A stretch of DNA of 64,000 nucleotides from NCBI RefSeq assembly GCF_033439725.1, contig NW_026944387.1, forward strand, positions 744,001-808,000, read 5' to 3'. The stretch comes from Neurospora tetraspora. Lineage: Eukaryota; Ascomycota; Sordariomycetes; Sordariales; Sordariaceae. Under the pieces are notes generated by a model that was not told where the DNA came from, searched no databases, and worked only from the letters and a program-made list of their open reading frames with translations. Within the stretch, counting starts at the first letter, position 1; every line of letters begins with the position of its first letter. The position numbers and the translations under genes were made by a program. Shown one piece after another: positions 33,412 to 46,150 of this stretch.

Positions 33412-36400
33412 ATGGCGGACAACGCAGAGAGCCCTCCCAAGGCGGGCGAAATTCCTCCTGTCACTCGGAGACAGAGAGCGTAAGTACATGCCTCCTCCTA
33501 CCTACTACATCTGCCATCATACGCATGCCTTAGAAGGGCTGCTGCTGCTATCAACATAGCCCACAGCTAATACATCATACAGCCCTACAATTACCATTGA
33601 CACCACAGCGGTATCTCCACAACCCCAGGAATCTCCTGAAAGCGCCCCAAGAGGTGTCTCATACTCACCTACCTCATTGGGAGAGGACGCATATAGCCCT
33701 ACCGCCATGGACCCCATCGCCAGTCACTGGACCCCTTCCCACCAACACTCCAACTCTCTAGGACAGAGGCCCGAAATGCGCCAGTCCACCTCTTTCGACA
33801 GCAGAGATAGTCGCCCAACAAGTCCTCACAATGTCTCCAGCCCTGTTACCTACCGACCCATGGAAAACTTCCTGTCAGTCCCCGGCGCTGCTGGCAGGTC
33901 AAGACAAAACTCAGTCAACTCCAACGATGAGACCCGCTCGATAACATCATCGCAAGGGGAGACGGTTATTGGAGGGTCTTCCCACCAAGGCGACAAGAAC
34001 GGCCGCTCCCTGTCCAGCAACACATCGGACAACGCCCAAGTAATCAACGACCCAGATGCTCTCAAGCCAGACCAAGGAAGGGAGGCCGACTTCGAGGTTG
34101 TTGATAATCCTTTTGCCTTCACCCCCGGTCAACTCAACAAAATGTTCAACCCCAAGAGTCTTTCCGCCTTCTGGAAGTTGGGTGGCCTTGCCGGTTTGGA
34201 AAAGGGTCTCAGGACTGATAGGAAAGCCGGTCTCAGCATGGATGAGGTCCAAGTCGATGGGCGTGTAACCTTCGACGAAGCTACTGCCCGTCCATCTGGG
34301 AACTCACCCGACAAGCCCAAGGCTGCTGCCGAAACTGTGCTCGCCAAGACCGACAGCCACGCAGCAGAACACCATAAGAAGCATCATGGAGACGACCATT
34401 ACACATCGAGAAAGCGCGTTTTCTCCGACAACAGACTGCCAGAGAAGAAGGGCAAGAGCTTGCTGGAGCTGATGTGGATCACCTATAATGACAAGGTCCT
34501 CATTCTTCTTTCTATTGCCGCCGTTGTTTCGCTCGCTATCGGACTGTACCAGACGTTTGGCCAGGCGCATAAGCCCGGTGAAGCCAAGGTCGAGTGGGTA
34601 GAAGGAGTTGCCATTATTGTCGCTATCGTCATCGTTGTTATGGTTGGATCCCTGAACGACTTTCAAAAGGAACGCCAATTTGCAAAACTCAACAAAAAGA
34701 AGCAAGATCGTCTGGTCAAGGCTATCCGGTCCGGCAAAACGGTTGAAATCTCGGTTTTCGATGTCCTGGTTGGCGATGTTTTGCATCTTGAGCCTGGTGA
34801 CATGATCCCTGTCGACGGTGTCTTGATTGAGGGCTACAATGTGAAATGCGACGAGTCTCAGGCCACCGGCGAGTCCGACATCATCCGAAAAAGGCCTGCT
34901 GACGAGGTTTACGCCGCCATCGAGAACAACGAGAACGTCAAGAAGATGGATCCCTTCATTCAATCTGGTGCTCGCGTCATGGAGGGCATGGGTACCTACC
35001 TGGTCACTTCCACCGGTATTTACTCAAGCTACGGCAGAACCCTCATGGCGCTCGATGAGGACCCCGAGATGACTCCTCTCCAGTCCAAGCTGAACGTCAT
35101 TGCCGAGTACATCGCCAAGCTCGGCGGTGCGGCTGGTCTCTTGCTCTTCATCGTCCTCTTCATCATCTTCTTGGTCAAGCTTCCCAAGTCACAGCACACT
35201 CCCGCCGAAAAGGGTCAGCAGTTCTTGAACATCTTCATTGTCGTTGTCACCATTATCGTCGTTGCCGTGCCCGAAGGCTTGCCTCTTGCCGTCACCTTGG
35301 CTTTGGCCTTTGCCACTACCCGCATGTTGCGCGACAACAACCTGGTTCGTCACCTCAAGGCTTGCGAAGTCATGGGCAATGCCACCACTATTTGCTCGGA
35401 CAAGACTGGTACTTTGACCCAGAACAAGATGCAAATCGTTGCTGGTACCCTTGGCACCACCCATAGGTTTGGTGGCGTTGGCTCTGCCGGTGGTCTCAAC
35501 CCCGAGACTCCGGACAGCCCGACTGAGGCCGACATCTCCGCAAAGGAAGTTGTTGCCTCGCTTGATGCCTCTGTCAAGGAATTGCTTCTCAAGTCCATTT
35601 CTCTCAACTCCACTGCTTTCGAAGGCGAAATTGACGGTGTCAAATCTTTCGTTGGCTCCAAGACTGAAACCGCCCTTCTCGAGTTCGCCAAGGAGCATCT
35701 TGCCATGAGCCCTATTGCCGAGGAGCGTGCCAACGCCAAGATCCTGCATCTGATCCCTTTCGACTCTGGACGCAAGTGCATGGGCGTTGTTGTGGCGCTT
35801 GACAACGGCAAGGCACGGCTTTATGTCAAGGGTGCCTCTGAGATCATGCTAGAAAAGTGCACCCAGATTCTGCGCGACCCCTCCAACGGCATCACTGCTG
35901 GCCCCTTGACCGCCGAGAACCGCGAGACCGTCTTGAAGCTCATTGAGACGTACGCGCGAAACTCGTTGCGCACCATCGGCATCATCTACCGGGACTTCCC
36001 TCAGTGGCCTCCTGCCAAGGCGCGCCGTACTGGAGAGGACAAGGAGGAGATCGTCTTTGAGGATATTTGCAACCAGATGATCTTTGTCGGCATGGTTGGT
36101 ATCAAGGATCCTCTGCGCCCTGGTGTTCCCGAGGCCGTCCAGCTGTGCCAGAAGGCAGGAGTCGTTGTCCGCATGGTTACTGGTGACAACAAGATCACTG
36201 CTGAAGCAATCGCCAAGGACTGTGGCATTCTCCAACCTAACAGTCTCGTTATGGAAGGTCCCGAGTTCCGGAACCTCAGCAAGTCCAAGCAGGAAGAGAT
36301 TATTCCCCGGTTGCACGTACTTGCCCGTTCCAGTCCCGAGGACAAGCGCATTCTGGTCAAGCGTCTCAAGGATATGGGCGAAATTGTTGCTGTCACCGGT

Positions 36401-37911
36401 GACGGAACCAACGATGCCCCTGCCCTGAAGATGGCCGATGTCGGCTTCTCGATGGGTATCGCTGGTACTGAAGTCGCCAAGGAGGCATCCGCTATTATTC
36501 TCATGGACGACAACTTCAACTCGATTGTCAAGGCCTTGAAGTGGGGACGTGCTGTCAATGATGCCGTGAAGCGCTTCCTTCAGTTCCAGCTTACTGTCAA
36601 CATTACTGCCGTCATCCTCACCTTCATCTCTGCTGTCTCCAACAGCGAGCAGGACTCCGTCCTTACCGCCGTGCAGCTTCTGTGGGTCAACTTGATCATG
36701 GATACTCTTGCCGCTTTGGCGCTCGCCACCGATCCTCCTTCCGACAGTGTCTTGGACCGGAAGCCTGAACGCAGGGGTTCTGGCATCATCTCGACGACCA
36801 TGTGGAAGATGATCATCGGTCAAGCCATCTACCAACTGGCCATCACCTTGTTGATCTATTTCGGCAAGCAAGGTGTTTTGCCCAACTACGATGACAACGT
36901 TACGGATGATCAGATCCAGACTCTTGTCTTCAACACGTTTGTGTGGATGCAAATCTTCAACCAATGGAAGTAAGTAATAGAATATGTCACTGCCACCCAA
37001 AACATGCCGCTAACCGCATTCATAGCAATCGTCGTCTGGATAACAACTTCAACATTTTCGAAGGACTCACCAAGAACTTGTTTTTCCTGGGCATTTCCGC
37101 CATTATGATGGGCGGTCAGATCTTGATTATCTTCGTGGGTGGCCAAGCCTTCAACATTGCCAAGGACAAGCAAAGCGGAGCCATGTGGGCATACGCTTTG
37201 ATTCTGGGCTTCATCTCCATCCCTGTCGGCATGATCATCCGTCTCATTCCCGACTCGTTGGTTGAGCGTTTGGTGCCCGAATATATCAAGAGGAGGGCTA
37301 ACAAGACGCCTGACTTGACGGTCTCTGATGATGAGCGGTTCGAGTACTACCCGCCTGCTTTCGCCGAGGTCAGGGACGAGCTGGCCTTCCTGAAGCAGTT
37401 CAAGGGTGGACGTATCAACAACCTCAAGTTCGCCATGAAGCATCCTCGCGAGACCTTCATGCCCAAGAGGAGCGCTTCCCACAGCAGGTCAAACTCCAAG
37501 TCCAACTCGATCAATGTCCCTATGACACCAATCCGCCAGGATAGCACCGGCGCCGCTCCTTCAATCGCCCCCCCTACACCTGATTCTAGGAGACGGAGCA
37601 GAAGCACGCGGTCCAGGTCCAACAGTGCTCTCGGGGCATCTATGGTGATGACTGGTATTATTGCTGGTAGTGTCGCCGCGGGATGGGCGCCGTCACCTGT
37701 TGAGCGCCGGCCGGATTCCGATTTTGGCCTGTTCCCTCCTAAGCCGAGCCCACAGGCCGAGTCTTCGCAATCTGAAGTGCAGCCCTCGCAGCGATCTCTC
37801 ACCCCTTCCATTAATGAGGAGCAGGAGACGCCCGATGTTGTCCCCAGCAGCGTGGAGCAGACTGTTCCCATCCTCAGTGTGCCCAAGCCACCAGGGAAGA
37901 AGTCGGCTTGA
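33412..37911 (+). CDS. nca-2: P-type Ca2+-ATPase, PMC1/PMCA type
   Basis: Exons 33412-33479, 33583-36969 and 37026-37911 encode about 1,446 aa. Both introns have GTAAGT donors and the frame joins exactly (RRQRA/PTIT; NQW/NNRRLD). Intact motifs include the actuator TGES (about residue 451), PEGLP in M4 (about 586), the phosphorylation site CSDKTGTLTQNKM (about 629) and TGDGTNDAPALK (about 963). The order fits a type IIB pump exporting Ca2+ from the cytosol into the vacuole or out of the cell. A 250-residue disordered N-terminus precedes the first membrane segments, and a Ser-rich C-terminal tail follows M10; neither shows an obvious calmodulin site. The symbol is from remembered N. crassa gene order next to the sirtuin; the family call is firm, the exact paralogue (nca-2 versus nca-3) less so. 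Confidence 0.92.
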
Positions 37912-39234
37912 ATGGCAGGATATTTGGGAGTAATGGACGGTTAACGGGGAAGAATTTTAGATACCCCACTTTGAACCTAACTCAACTTGTTTACCCTTTT
38001 CCTCATACACATTCACTACGGTTTCCGTCCATCGATACGTTGTAATACTAGTTGTACACAACTGTGTTCATCCAACCAAGAAAAAGAGAGAGAGAGAGCT
38101 CGGTGGGAGAGGAGGAAGCGGTTAAACAAAAACGCTCGCTTAGTTTTATGGGATTTTGCAAGCTCGGCGTTCGAAGTTACATGTCTTTTTGAGCGTTTTG
38201 TCCTTCATCAACCATGCAGGTTATTACCTTGCTGGATATATATACTGTACGGGAGCAGGGAGTGAGTGTGGGAAGGGAGATTCGAGTGACTGTATGGTTA
38301 TTGAGTTATGGTATGCATACGTTTATTTTAATGCTGTGCGGCAGTAATACGTTTTGGGGAGGAATGAGGGATGGATGGGAGGAAAGAAGAGAAGGATGGA
38401 CATGAGATAAAAGACGTGGAATTGCGATACCCCTTGTCCACACGACGTTCGTTGTACGTATTTGGTTTTATGATTCCTTAGTACTGTTAGAAATAAATTA
38501 ACAGCGGAATCGACATATGATGATAACTCGATAGTCTGGGATTGAAGGTTTTGGTGATGGGCTGATGTGTGATGCTTCTCTGGGACTGATGTTACAGAGC
38601 TCCTATCGCTGCCTGTAAGCTGGCTCAGTTAGCGGGCTAACACGCGTTTCCAAAACGCTCGTAGACACTCACCGATACGGACGATGATCATGGAATCACA
38701 CTCCTGCATCATAACCTTCAAAATTGAAGATCTTTACCCGGTGACACAATTGTGAATAGCCGGGCAACATGGAACGGTCACGTCACTTTGTGATGTCTGG
38801 CACCCAGTCCCGCTGCAGGTCCCGCCCGGCATGTGGTGTGATGGTAGGGGCGGATGTTAGATTGTCAACAGCGCTGATAAGATAAGGATTTCGCAGTGCT
38901 AGGAGGATCTTCCCGGGACAATTAAGTGCTCTACAAGTACACTGCTGTTTTGTGCAAGCAATTCACAATTGCGACTCCATTCACTCGAACATTCTGCGAA
39001 CGGGCAACATCTATCCCGTCCATCCGGATGAGCAGGCAAGCAACTCCGTTTGGATCCCCGAGTGCCGAGTTCGAGTTTTCATCGTTGAGATAGTCGACTT
39101 GCTCTTTCCGCTTTAATCCTTTCACTCTCTTGCCTCTTGCAATCACTTGTGTCCAAGGTTTATAATTGACCGGGACTACACTAGGCTCGTAACAGTGACA
39201 TAGGTAACAAGGGCTTTCAGTCGGTAACAGTCGC
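37912..39234. other. Region between Ca2+-ATPase gene and Harbinger element
   Basis: It contains the 3' UTR of the ATPase gene with an (AG)n run near 38085-38098. I see no further gene. Composition is normal until the transposon edge at 39238. Confidence 0.45.
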
Positions 39235-39237
39235 TCA

Positions 39238-39261
39238 GGGCGTGTTTGGATGCTCTGAAAT
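39238..39261 (+). repeat. Left terminal inverted repeat of Harbinger element
   Basis: Matches the right repeat exactly over 24 nt. Beyond it the two ends remain similar (GGGC, CTCTGAAC). Confidence 0.9.
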
Positions 39262-39559
39262 GGGCCTCTGAACGCCTCACTCTGAAGTGCCCATTCAGAG
39301 GAACCGCACAGACCTCTCTAAACCGGATTTTAGCGGTAAATGCCGATTTTGAGCTCCACCCTATTACTATTCAGAGCGGAATTTCAGAGTGCCGTTTAGT
39401 GCCCCATAATCGTAGAGTCTGAAATTTTTACACACATTTCGTATTTATAGGCCCATAATTAATATAATATAACCTTCTTTTATACCATCTTTTATCAATA
39501 TCGACCAACGAAATAGCCAATCAACTGCCATCTACACAAGCCAACCAACCTACTACCTC

Positions 39560-40560
39560 CCAGACTACCAAAAAGAAGATATACAAGAAGGTATAGCAGT
39601 AGACCAAAGCACAAGAGAAAACTCTACTAAGGAAGCTTAAGGAAGTCGTCGACGATAGCCTTACTAACCAAAGTAGGTATAAAGAGATGGTATACAATGG
39701 TATCGTAGATGCCTTCCGCGAGAAGTACAGTATTGAACTTAATACTATACAAGTACGTAACAGAATTAACTACTTCAAGCGCAAGTAGCGTACTTAGCAA
39801 GTACTTACTAATTTCGTTAACTAATCCGGCTTCGGTTATAATAAAGAAACAAAGTTATATACTACTAAAGAATCTATCTAGGACTCCTTCTTAAAAATTA
39901 ATTTAATTAATTTAAACCGGTTAAGTATACTTACTAACAATATAATAAAATTATAGAAAATATATACAATTTCGAACCAAAACACTTCCATACCATAACC
40001 TCATAGAAGAGGCCTTTTCTAATAACTAAGGTACGACCGGATCCCATACCTTAATACTAGGAGCACTCCTATCCCACCGAGAAATCCCTTCTATAAATAC
40101 ATTTTATAACTCGGATAACGAAGATTTCGAAGGCGAGTTCGCAATCCCTACCCATATACGCGACGGTAAGAAAAGAGCCGCTTTATCGACCGACTCCAAG
40201 AAAAAAAAGAAGAAAAATAATAGTAAAACTATTAATAAAAGCTTTAAATACCTTATTAATGCAATCTCGTCAGTAGAGCGCTATAAGGAAGTTATCGCAT
40301 ATAAATAAATAGCGAAGGCGGTCGCAATATTCGAAAAGAATTAGGAGGCTAAAGTCTACCCTAATACTAATATTTATATATTATACGAATAGGAGGAATT
40401 AAAGTCGAAGGCGCATTACTTCGTAATCATTTTAAAGAAGATAAAAGAAATATACTTTAAAATCTTAAAAAAAAGTTAGGTATTAAAAACAAAAAAGAGG
40501 AGGAGGAGGATTTACCCACCCTATAATTACAAGAGGAGGATCTAAATATATTTAACGAAA
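39560..40560 (+). pseudogene. Myb/SANT-like DNA-binding protein of Harbinger element (decayed)
   Basis: Reading the plus strand gives fragments of the Myb/SANT-like domain carried by Harbinger elements: LRKLKEVVDDSLTNQSRYKE, YNGIVDAFREKYSIELN, VRNRINYFKRK, SGFGYNKETKLYTTKES and DSFLKIN, with many stops between. A Lys-rich stretch and ISSVERYKEVIAYK follow. In active Harbinger elements this protein helps bring the transposase to DNA. Edges are approximate. Confidence 0.65.
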
Positions 40561-41329
40561 ATTTAATCGACCCAACTTTACACTCGAATACGTTATGCTC
40601 AAACGACCCAAACTTATAAATACACTATATTACAACGTACTACAACAATTTACTCCTACACACAAAGTTCCTATAAATGGAAGGGAGCGGGAAATAGGAC
40701 CTACCCCGGATTTAATTTTTATTATATTTTTTATCTTTCTTTTATACCGATATTTTAATACCAAAAAAAATCGTATGTATATAAAAAGGTTATCATTTTA
40801 ATCGCCAAAACGAACTGAATCGATATATTTACTTTGCATCAAATTTAAAGCACATTTACAAATAATACAAGGAGATCTATAAATACCTTTAGTAGAAGGT
40901 ACGGGTCGCTAAAATTACACTAACGGCGCTAATATTAATTAATATATTAAATAGAGCAAATATATCATCATATCTCAAATCTAAAGATTTCGAAATTTCT
41001 AAAATCAAATACTCAATTACAAACTTCCCCTCCCCTCCTCCTACTCTACTCTACTCTACATCTCTCTCCTCTTCTCCAACTCTATACAATAATCGCGCCA
41101 CATCCTCTTTACAAAGCGGTCGCAATACTAACTCATTTAACTATTAACTCCTCCTTATCTCTCCCAATCCTCCATACTATAACCGATAAGAACATACTTC
41201 TCCGTCACAATCTCGCGTCGCTCTAAATCTAAAATATCCTCTGCCTCTATCATATTAAATAGCAGATCACTAGACCTATCCCAATCTAAAATCTAATTTA
41301 ATAATACCGTAATAGTATATACGACCTCG

Positions 41330-42100
41330 ACTTAAACCTCTAATAGCAATAATAAGTTCATACAATAAATTCTAAATGTCACCTTCAACTGACTAATATT
41401 CTTCTCGATTATAATACGAATCTAAGAATAATGCAAATTAAACAACTCCTTATAGTTAACTAATTTCAACCCCGCTCTAATAATTTCTGCTAAATAGTAT
41501 TATACCCTATAATACGGTATAAAGAGTTTCAAATTACTACTATAGCCGGCGTCGGCGAAGTACATATACCCTTTAAAAATACTAAACCTAACGCCAAATA
41601 CTATATTAAATACTCTTATATCGTTAGCGGACCCCTCCTAACTAGGAAGTACGTACGTAATCCGACTAAAGAAATCACATACTAGTAATACGTTTATAAA
41701 AACACTTCCCTTTCGGTTACACTATAGTCTTTATTATTTAACCAAAACCTTCACGCTAAAGTACAAACTATCAAAAACCCCTAAGACCTTCGCAAAATAG
41801 GGCAATAACTTAAAATAATTTCAATTTTAAGAGGGGTTTCTAACTTAAGCAGGCGGACTTTTTTCTAATACGATACCAAATAAATACCAAAAACCTTATG
41901 AAATATTCTAAAGTAGAGGTTAAAAGTAAGGTTCCTTCCCATACTATACTAAATATTATTAACCTATATACTATCTCCAAACTCAAACCCAATATATATA
42001 CGATTATACGAAAAATAATACCTTATACTATAATAAAAAGAAAGACGATAACCTTTTTATATATTATAGTCTTCGAACCTAATAATAATTCTATATAGGT
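41330..42100 (-). pseudogene. Harbinger transposase (DDE_4-type), decayed
   Basis: The minus strand reads NRKGSVFINVLLVCDFFSRI, TYVLPS, EGSANDIRVF, GYMYFADAGYSSNLKLFIPY, YRV, YYLAEI, NYKELFNLHYS and EKNISQLKVTFRIYCMN in order, with stops. These match Harbinger transposases around the catalytic region: NVLAVCDF, EGSAHDSRV, the DAGY aspartate, PYRGVRYHL and KELFNLRHSSLRNVIE. Not functional. The upstream DG motif region is hard to read. Edges are approximate. Confidence 0.78.
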
Positions 42101-42635
42101 ATCGAACTATACTACCAACCTATTAAACGTATACAGCATTATACGCAATAGGGACTAGAAGCGACCCTTATATCTATGAAGAAGGTCGTATATCGTTATC
42201 CATAAATTTATACTTATATTTATAAGGATTAGCAATACCTATAGTATAAATCTAATTATATTAAGTATTATGGCTACTTATATAGCCCTCTTACAATAAC
42301 GCTATAATTGTTATTAATATTATACGACGTCAAACGAGGGCATAGTGGTTAATCTAGTCGATTAAGGTCGATTGAAGTTGACGATGGGAGTTGTCACGTA
42401 TTATAAAAATATATAAAATAATAAAATTCTAGTTCAAAAGGTCGATTTAGAGGCCTTTTAAGCTCTGAACCAGTTCAGACATTTTTAGAGAGATTTACGT
42501 TATTTAATTAGCTCAAAATCTAAAGTGGGAGCATGAATTTCAAAGCCCAGATTTTCCAACAATTTCAGAGCGAGCCAGTAAGAGTGGCGCCAAACAGCAC
42601 TCTTAAATTTAGGGCTCTGAACAGTTCAGAGCCCA

Positions 42636-42659
42636 ATTTCAGAGCATCCAAACACGCCC
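42636..42659 (-). repeat. Right terminal inverted repeat of Harbinger element
   Basis: Exact reverse complement of 39238-39261, followed directly by the TCA duplication. Confidence 0.9.
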
Positions 42660-42662
42660 TCA

Positions 42663-43916
42663 CTGACCACCAAACCAAGAACCAACCCGACTGAACCATA
42701 GCACCCAATTGTTGTTGTTTCCTTCTAGCCTTCCTCTCTTTGTCTATTCGGTTCATCTGGGCTGTGCAACCTTCATCGTCGAGACTCACATTCTTGACAA
42801 GATTAGGGAAACAGCAGGTGACAAAGTGCCTGGAAGCCAGTTGATGTTGTCTAACTATTTGGCAGGACTCGCTGGACCTCACAGGCTATCCCATCACTGA
42901 CTAACGATACGATACGATATCCACTTTCTTCCTCTTTCCGTGTCCCTAAATCGATCGTCTCATTCAGCTCATTGCGCTCATTCATAACTGTCTCTCCCTT
43001 TTTTTCTTCCCCCAGTCCAGTTCCAATTCCATCTCTCCCTTCTTTTCTTCCTTCCGTTTCCACTTTCGAACAAGTCGGCCCCCAATTCACCGAACCACAC
43101 AGACTCCCGGCCCCCATCTCAACGCCGGCCATCCCAAGATTCCCGGAGACCTCGTCGTCGGCGACTTTCCTTGACAACCACCACCATCGCGCGTTTTTAA
43201 CCACTTCCTAATTTTCCCGGTTTTTGGCACTCTCACCCCTTTTAACTCTTTAAACTCCTTTTATTGAGCCCTCTGGATCATCATCGGTCTTGGCGGCCCC
43301 ATTTCACAACTTCGTCACCACCTTTTCTGTCTTGGGTGTCTCTTTGCCACTTCCATCCGCAACGGTATCTCGGGACTTGCACATTCAAGTTTCTCTGCCA
43401 GGCCAACCAACCGGGAATTAAAGAGTTTCACCTTTTTTCCCTTTTCCAAAATTGCTTCATCAACTTTCCCACCTCCTCCACCAAAACACGGGAACAACAA
43501 GGACGGACGCAACCACCTTCTGCTTCCCCCTCTTCCCTTTCTGCCTGCTGCGCGCGTCACGACTTTTGCGTTAGGCAACCTCGTCGTCACCTTACTTTGT
43601 TGAGAGCAACAACCACACACAACTTCTCACACCTCTCACACACGGTTACGGTCACCACAAGCTCACTAAACTCTTGACCACCTCATCATCCGTCATCCAC
43701 AATCACAACACACACCCCTGCCTTATTTACCTCATTAACTCTCGAACCCACACCCGGGCCTTCACCGCTCAACACCACAAAATTACTTTGAACCCATTTC
43801 CCTCCCATCATCGTTGTTTCCATCGTCGCCCCCCATAAACCAACGCAGCGGTATTTTAGGATTCTCGCATCTTAAACTTTCGAAAAGACCGAAAGAAAGA
43901 GCGCAGAAAGAGAGAA
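42663..43916. other. Promoter and long C/T-rich 5' leader of sirtuin gene
   Basis: Pyrimidine-rich blocks (42990-43080, 43430-43560) and short A/C repeats near 43600-43720 suggest a long 5' UTR, common for Neurospora regulatory genes. No coding sequence is supported. The Harbinger element ends 1.25 kb before the start codon, so it lies in or at the edge of this gene's regulatory region. Confidence 0.45.
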
Positions 43917-46150
43917 ATGATGGATCCCTCGCGTCGCGGGGTCGTCAACGGCGCAGGGGCCGCCGCAAGTGGCAGCAGCGGCCACAGCAGTAGCGGCAGC
44001 AGCAAACAAGGCAACAACAGCGCCGCGCCGAAAAAGTCGTCCAGAATGAAGGAGGTGGTCAACTACGACGAAAAGAAGCATTTGCTCGACTTGGAGGAGG
44101 ACATTACGCACCCAGTTGCGCACAGGCAGCTGAACGAGCTGGAGGAGCACGTCAACGATCTTCATGAGTCGTGGGAGACGGAGTCGATTTTTGAGGAGAT
44201 TTTGGAGGATATCACGGAGGACAAGTTTTTTACTGATGGTAGGTTTCACATCCCTCACACAGTCTCAGATACGGGGTCCGCGGGTTTTGTTCTTTTGGCG
44301 AGCCTTTGATGGCTTTGCAGGTGCAAACGGGTTATTTTGAGCTTCTTTCAGCTCGCGAACTGAGGAAGAAATGGGTATAAAACATTGCGTCGGATGCGGC
44401 GGAAAGCGCGAGGGAACTTGGAACATTGGTCAAATGCTGTCAAGAAAGAATTACGCTAACCATGAATTGCTTCTTAGATCCTGAAGCCTGCACTCCGGAG
44501 GAAGCGGTCGAGTATCGACGACTTCTTCGACTGGTCGGACCTAAGGTGTTCGTCCAGCGAACCGTAGACGCAGGCGTCATTCCCATCAAGAAGCTCCTCA
44601 CGGCCTTTGGCATCCGTCCGCCCGCCTTCCTGGAAGGCGCTGGCGACGATGCCTACTTCAGCCTTCTCACGCTGGCTATGACCCGCGAGATCCAAAAGCG
44701 GGCAAAGCTAATGAAATACAACACCATCGACGACGCCGTGGAGCTGCTCAAGCGCTCCAAGAACATCATCGTCCTCACCGGCGCCGGCATCTCCACCTCG
44801 CTTGGAATCCCCGACTTCCGTTCTAAGGGCACCGGTCTCTACTCCAAGCTCGAACACCTTGGCCTCAGCGATCCGCAGGAGGTTTTCGACATAAACATTT
44901 TCCGCCAAGACCCCAACATCTTCTACTCGATCGCGCGTGACATCCTTCCCAACACGGAGCGCTTCTCGCCCACGCACGCCTTCATCGCCCTGCTCCAGCA
45001 AAAGGGAAAGCTGCTAACCAACTACTCGCAAAACATCGACAACCTCGAAGCCAAAGCTGGCATACACCCGGACAAGCTCGTGCAATGCCACGGCTCCTTC
45101 GCCACCGCCACCTGCGTGAAGTGCGGCTACAAAGTCCCCGGCGAATCCATCTTCCCCGAAATCAAAGCCGGCCGCATCCCGCGCTGCCGCAAGTGCGCCC
45201 AAGGCAGCCGCACAACCAACAACTCGTCGCGCAAGCGCAAGCTCGCCCGCGACGGCACCGAGAAGAAGCCGCGCCGCGTTAAGCCCGGCGAATACGACAG
45301 CAATTCAGATTCCGAGTTCGACCACAGCAACTTAAACCACTTCTCTTCCGATCCTTACTCGTCCGAGCACGGCTCCAACACCATGGGATGCGGGGTTATG
45401 AAGCCCGACATCACCTTCTTCGGCGAAGCCCTGCCAGACGAGTTCTCGACGCGACTGACGGAGCACGATCGCGACCTGGTCGATCTGGTGATCGTCATCG
45501 GCACTTCGCTCAAAGTAGCACCCGTCTCCGAAGTCGTCCCCTTTTTGCCGCCGCACATCCCGCAAATCTACATCTCCCGCACCCCCGTCAGCCACGTGAA
45601 CTTCGACATCGACCTCCTCGGCGACTGCGACGTGGTCGTCTCCGAACTCTGCAAGCGGGCCGGATGGGATCTGAAGCATGAGATGATTCCCGAAGGTCAG
45701 GTCATCAGGACCGAGCTGGCCGAGGGATATAATTCCCGCCATGTGTTTACGCAGATAGAGCCGAAGCCGAAGCCGACGGTTGTGGCGGAGCTGACGCATC
45801 ATAGTACCCCCAAAGAAGTGGCCAAGGAGCAGAGGGAGGCGAATCGCGAGGAGAGGAGACGGAAGAGGGAGGAGAGGGAGCGCGAGATGAGGGAGCAGGA
45901 GGATCTCAAGGCTGCGGCGGAACGGGCGAAGAAGTTGGAGAAGAAGGCGGAGAAGGAGAAGGAGAGGGAGAGGGTTATGCAAGAGGGGGGCGTTGTGAAA
46001 GAGAAGGAGGGGAAGAAGGAGAGTGGTAAGGTTGTGAAGGAAAAGGTTGCAAGGGAGAAGGGAAAGGGACTGGTGGAAAAGGAGAATCGGGAGAAGGAAA
46101 AGGAAAAGAGGAAGGAGCAGAGGAGTAGCGTTTCTACTGTTTCTGAGTGA
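43917..46150 (+). CDS. nst-1: Sir2-family NAD+-dependent protein deacetylase (class I, Hst1/SIR2-like)
   Basis: Two exons, 43917-44238 and 44478-46150, encode about 664 aa. The 239-nt intron ends TTCTTAG. An N-terminal regulatory region ([20 protein letters not shown]) is shared with yeast Sir2/Hst1. The catalytic core holds [15 protein letters not shown] (about residue 209), [10 protein letters not shown] (about 289), the catalytic His in CHGSF (about 312), zinc cysteines CVKC and CRKC (about 320-348), and [14 protein letters not shown] basic insertion ([18 protein letters not shown]) between the second Cys pair and the rest of the core looks like a nuclear localisation signal. The last 130 residues are a Lys/Glu coiled coil. 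It probably deacetylates histones in silencing. The symbol is from remembered gene order. Confidence 0.92.

Larger units (their letters stand above)
39238..42659. mobile_element. PIF/Harbinger DNA transposon, complete ends, RIP-decayed (3,422 bp)
   Basis: The ends are 24-bp perfect inverted repeats starting GGGCGTGTTTGGATGC. They are flanked by the 3-bp duplication TCA (39235-39237, 42660-42662), the duplication length typical of PIF/Harbinger. The interior is extremely AT-rich with many TA dinucleotides and stops, the mark of RIP. It carries the family's two genes in opposite orientation: a Myb/SANT-like gene on the plus strand and a DDE transposase on the minus strand, both dead. Short CTCTGAA/TTCAGAG motifs repeat in the first and last 200 bp. 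An insertion between two core genes, it is probably not recent given its decay. Confidence 0.88.

Noticed and set aside
35849-37000. 383-codon minus-strand frame
   Set aside because: Antisense shadow of the conserved Ca2+-ATPase coding sequence.
38642-38647. Isolated ACGCGT after the Ca2+-ATPase gene
   Set aside because: A single hexamer, expected by chance and not in a promoter.
40595-42098. Short plus-strand frames inside the AT-rich block (40595-40801, 41898-42098)
   Set aside because: They run through RIP-decayed transposon DNA and do not match its genes.
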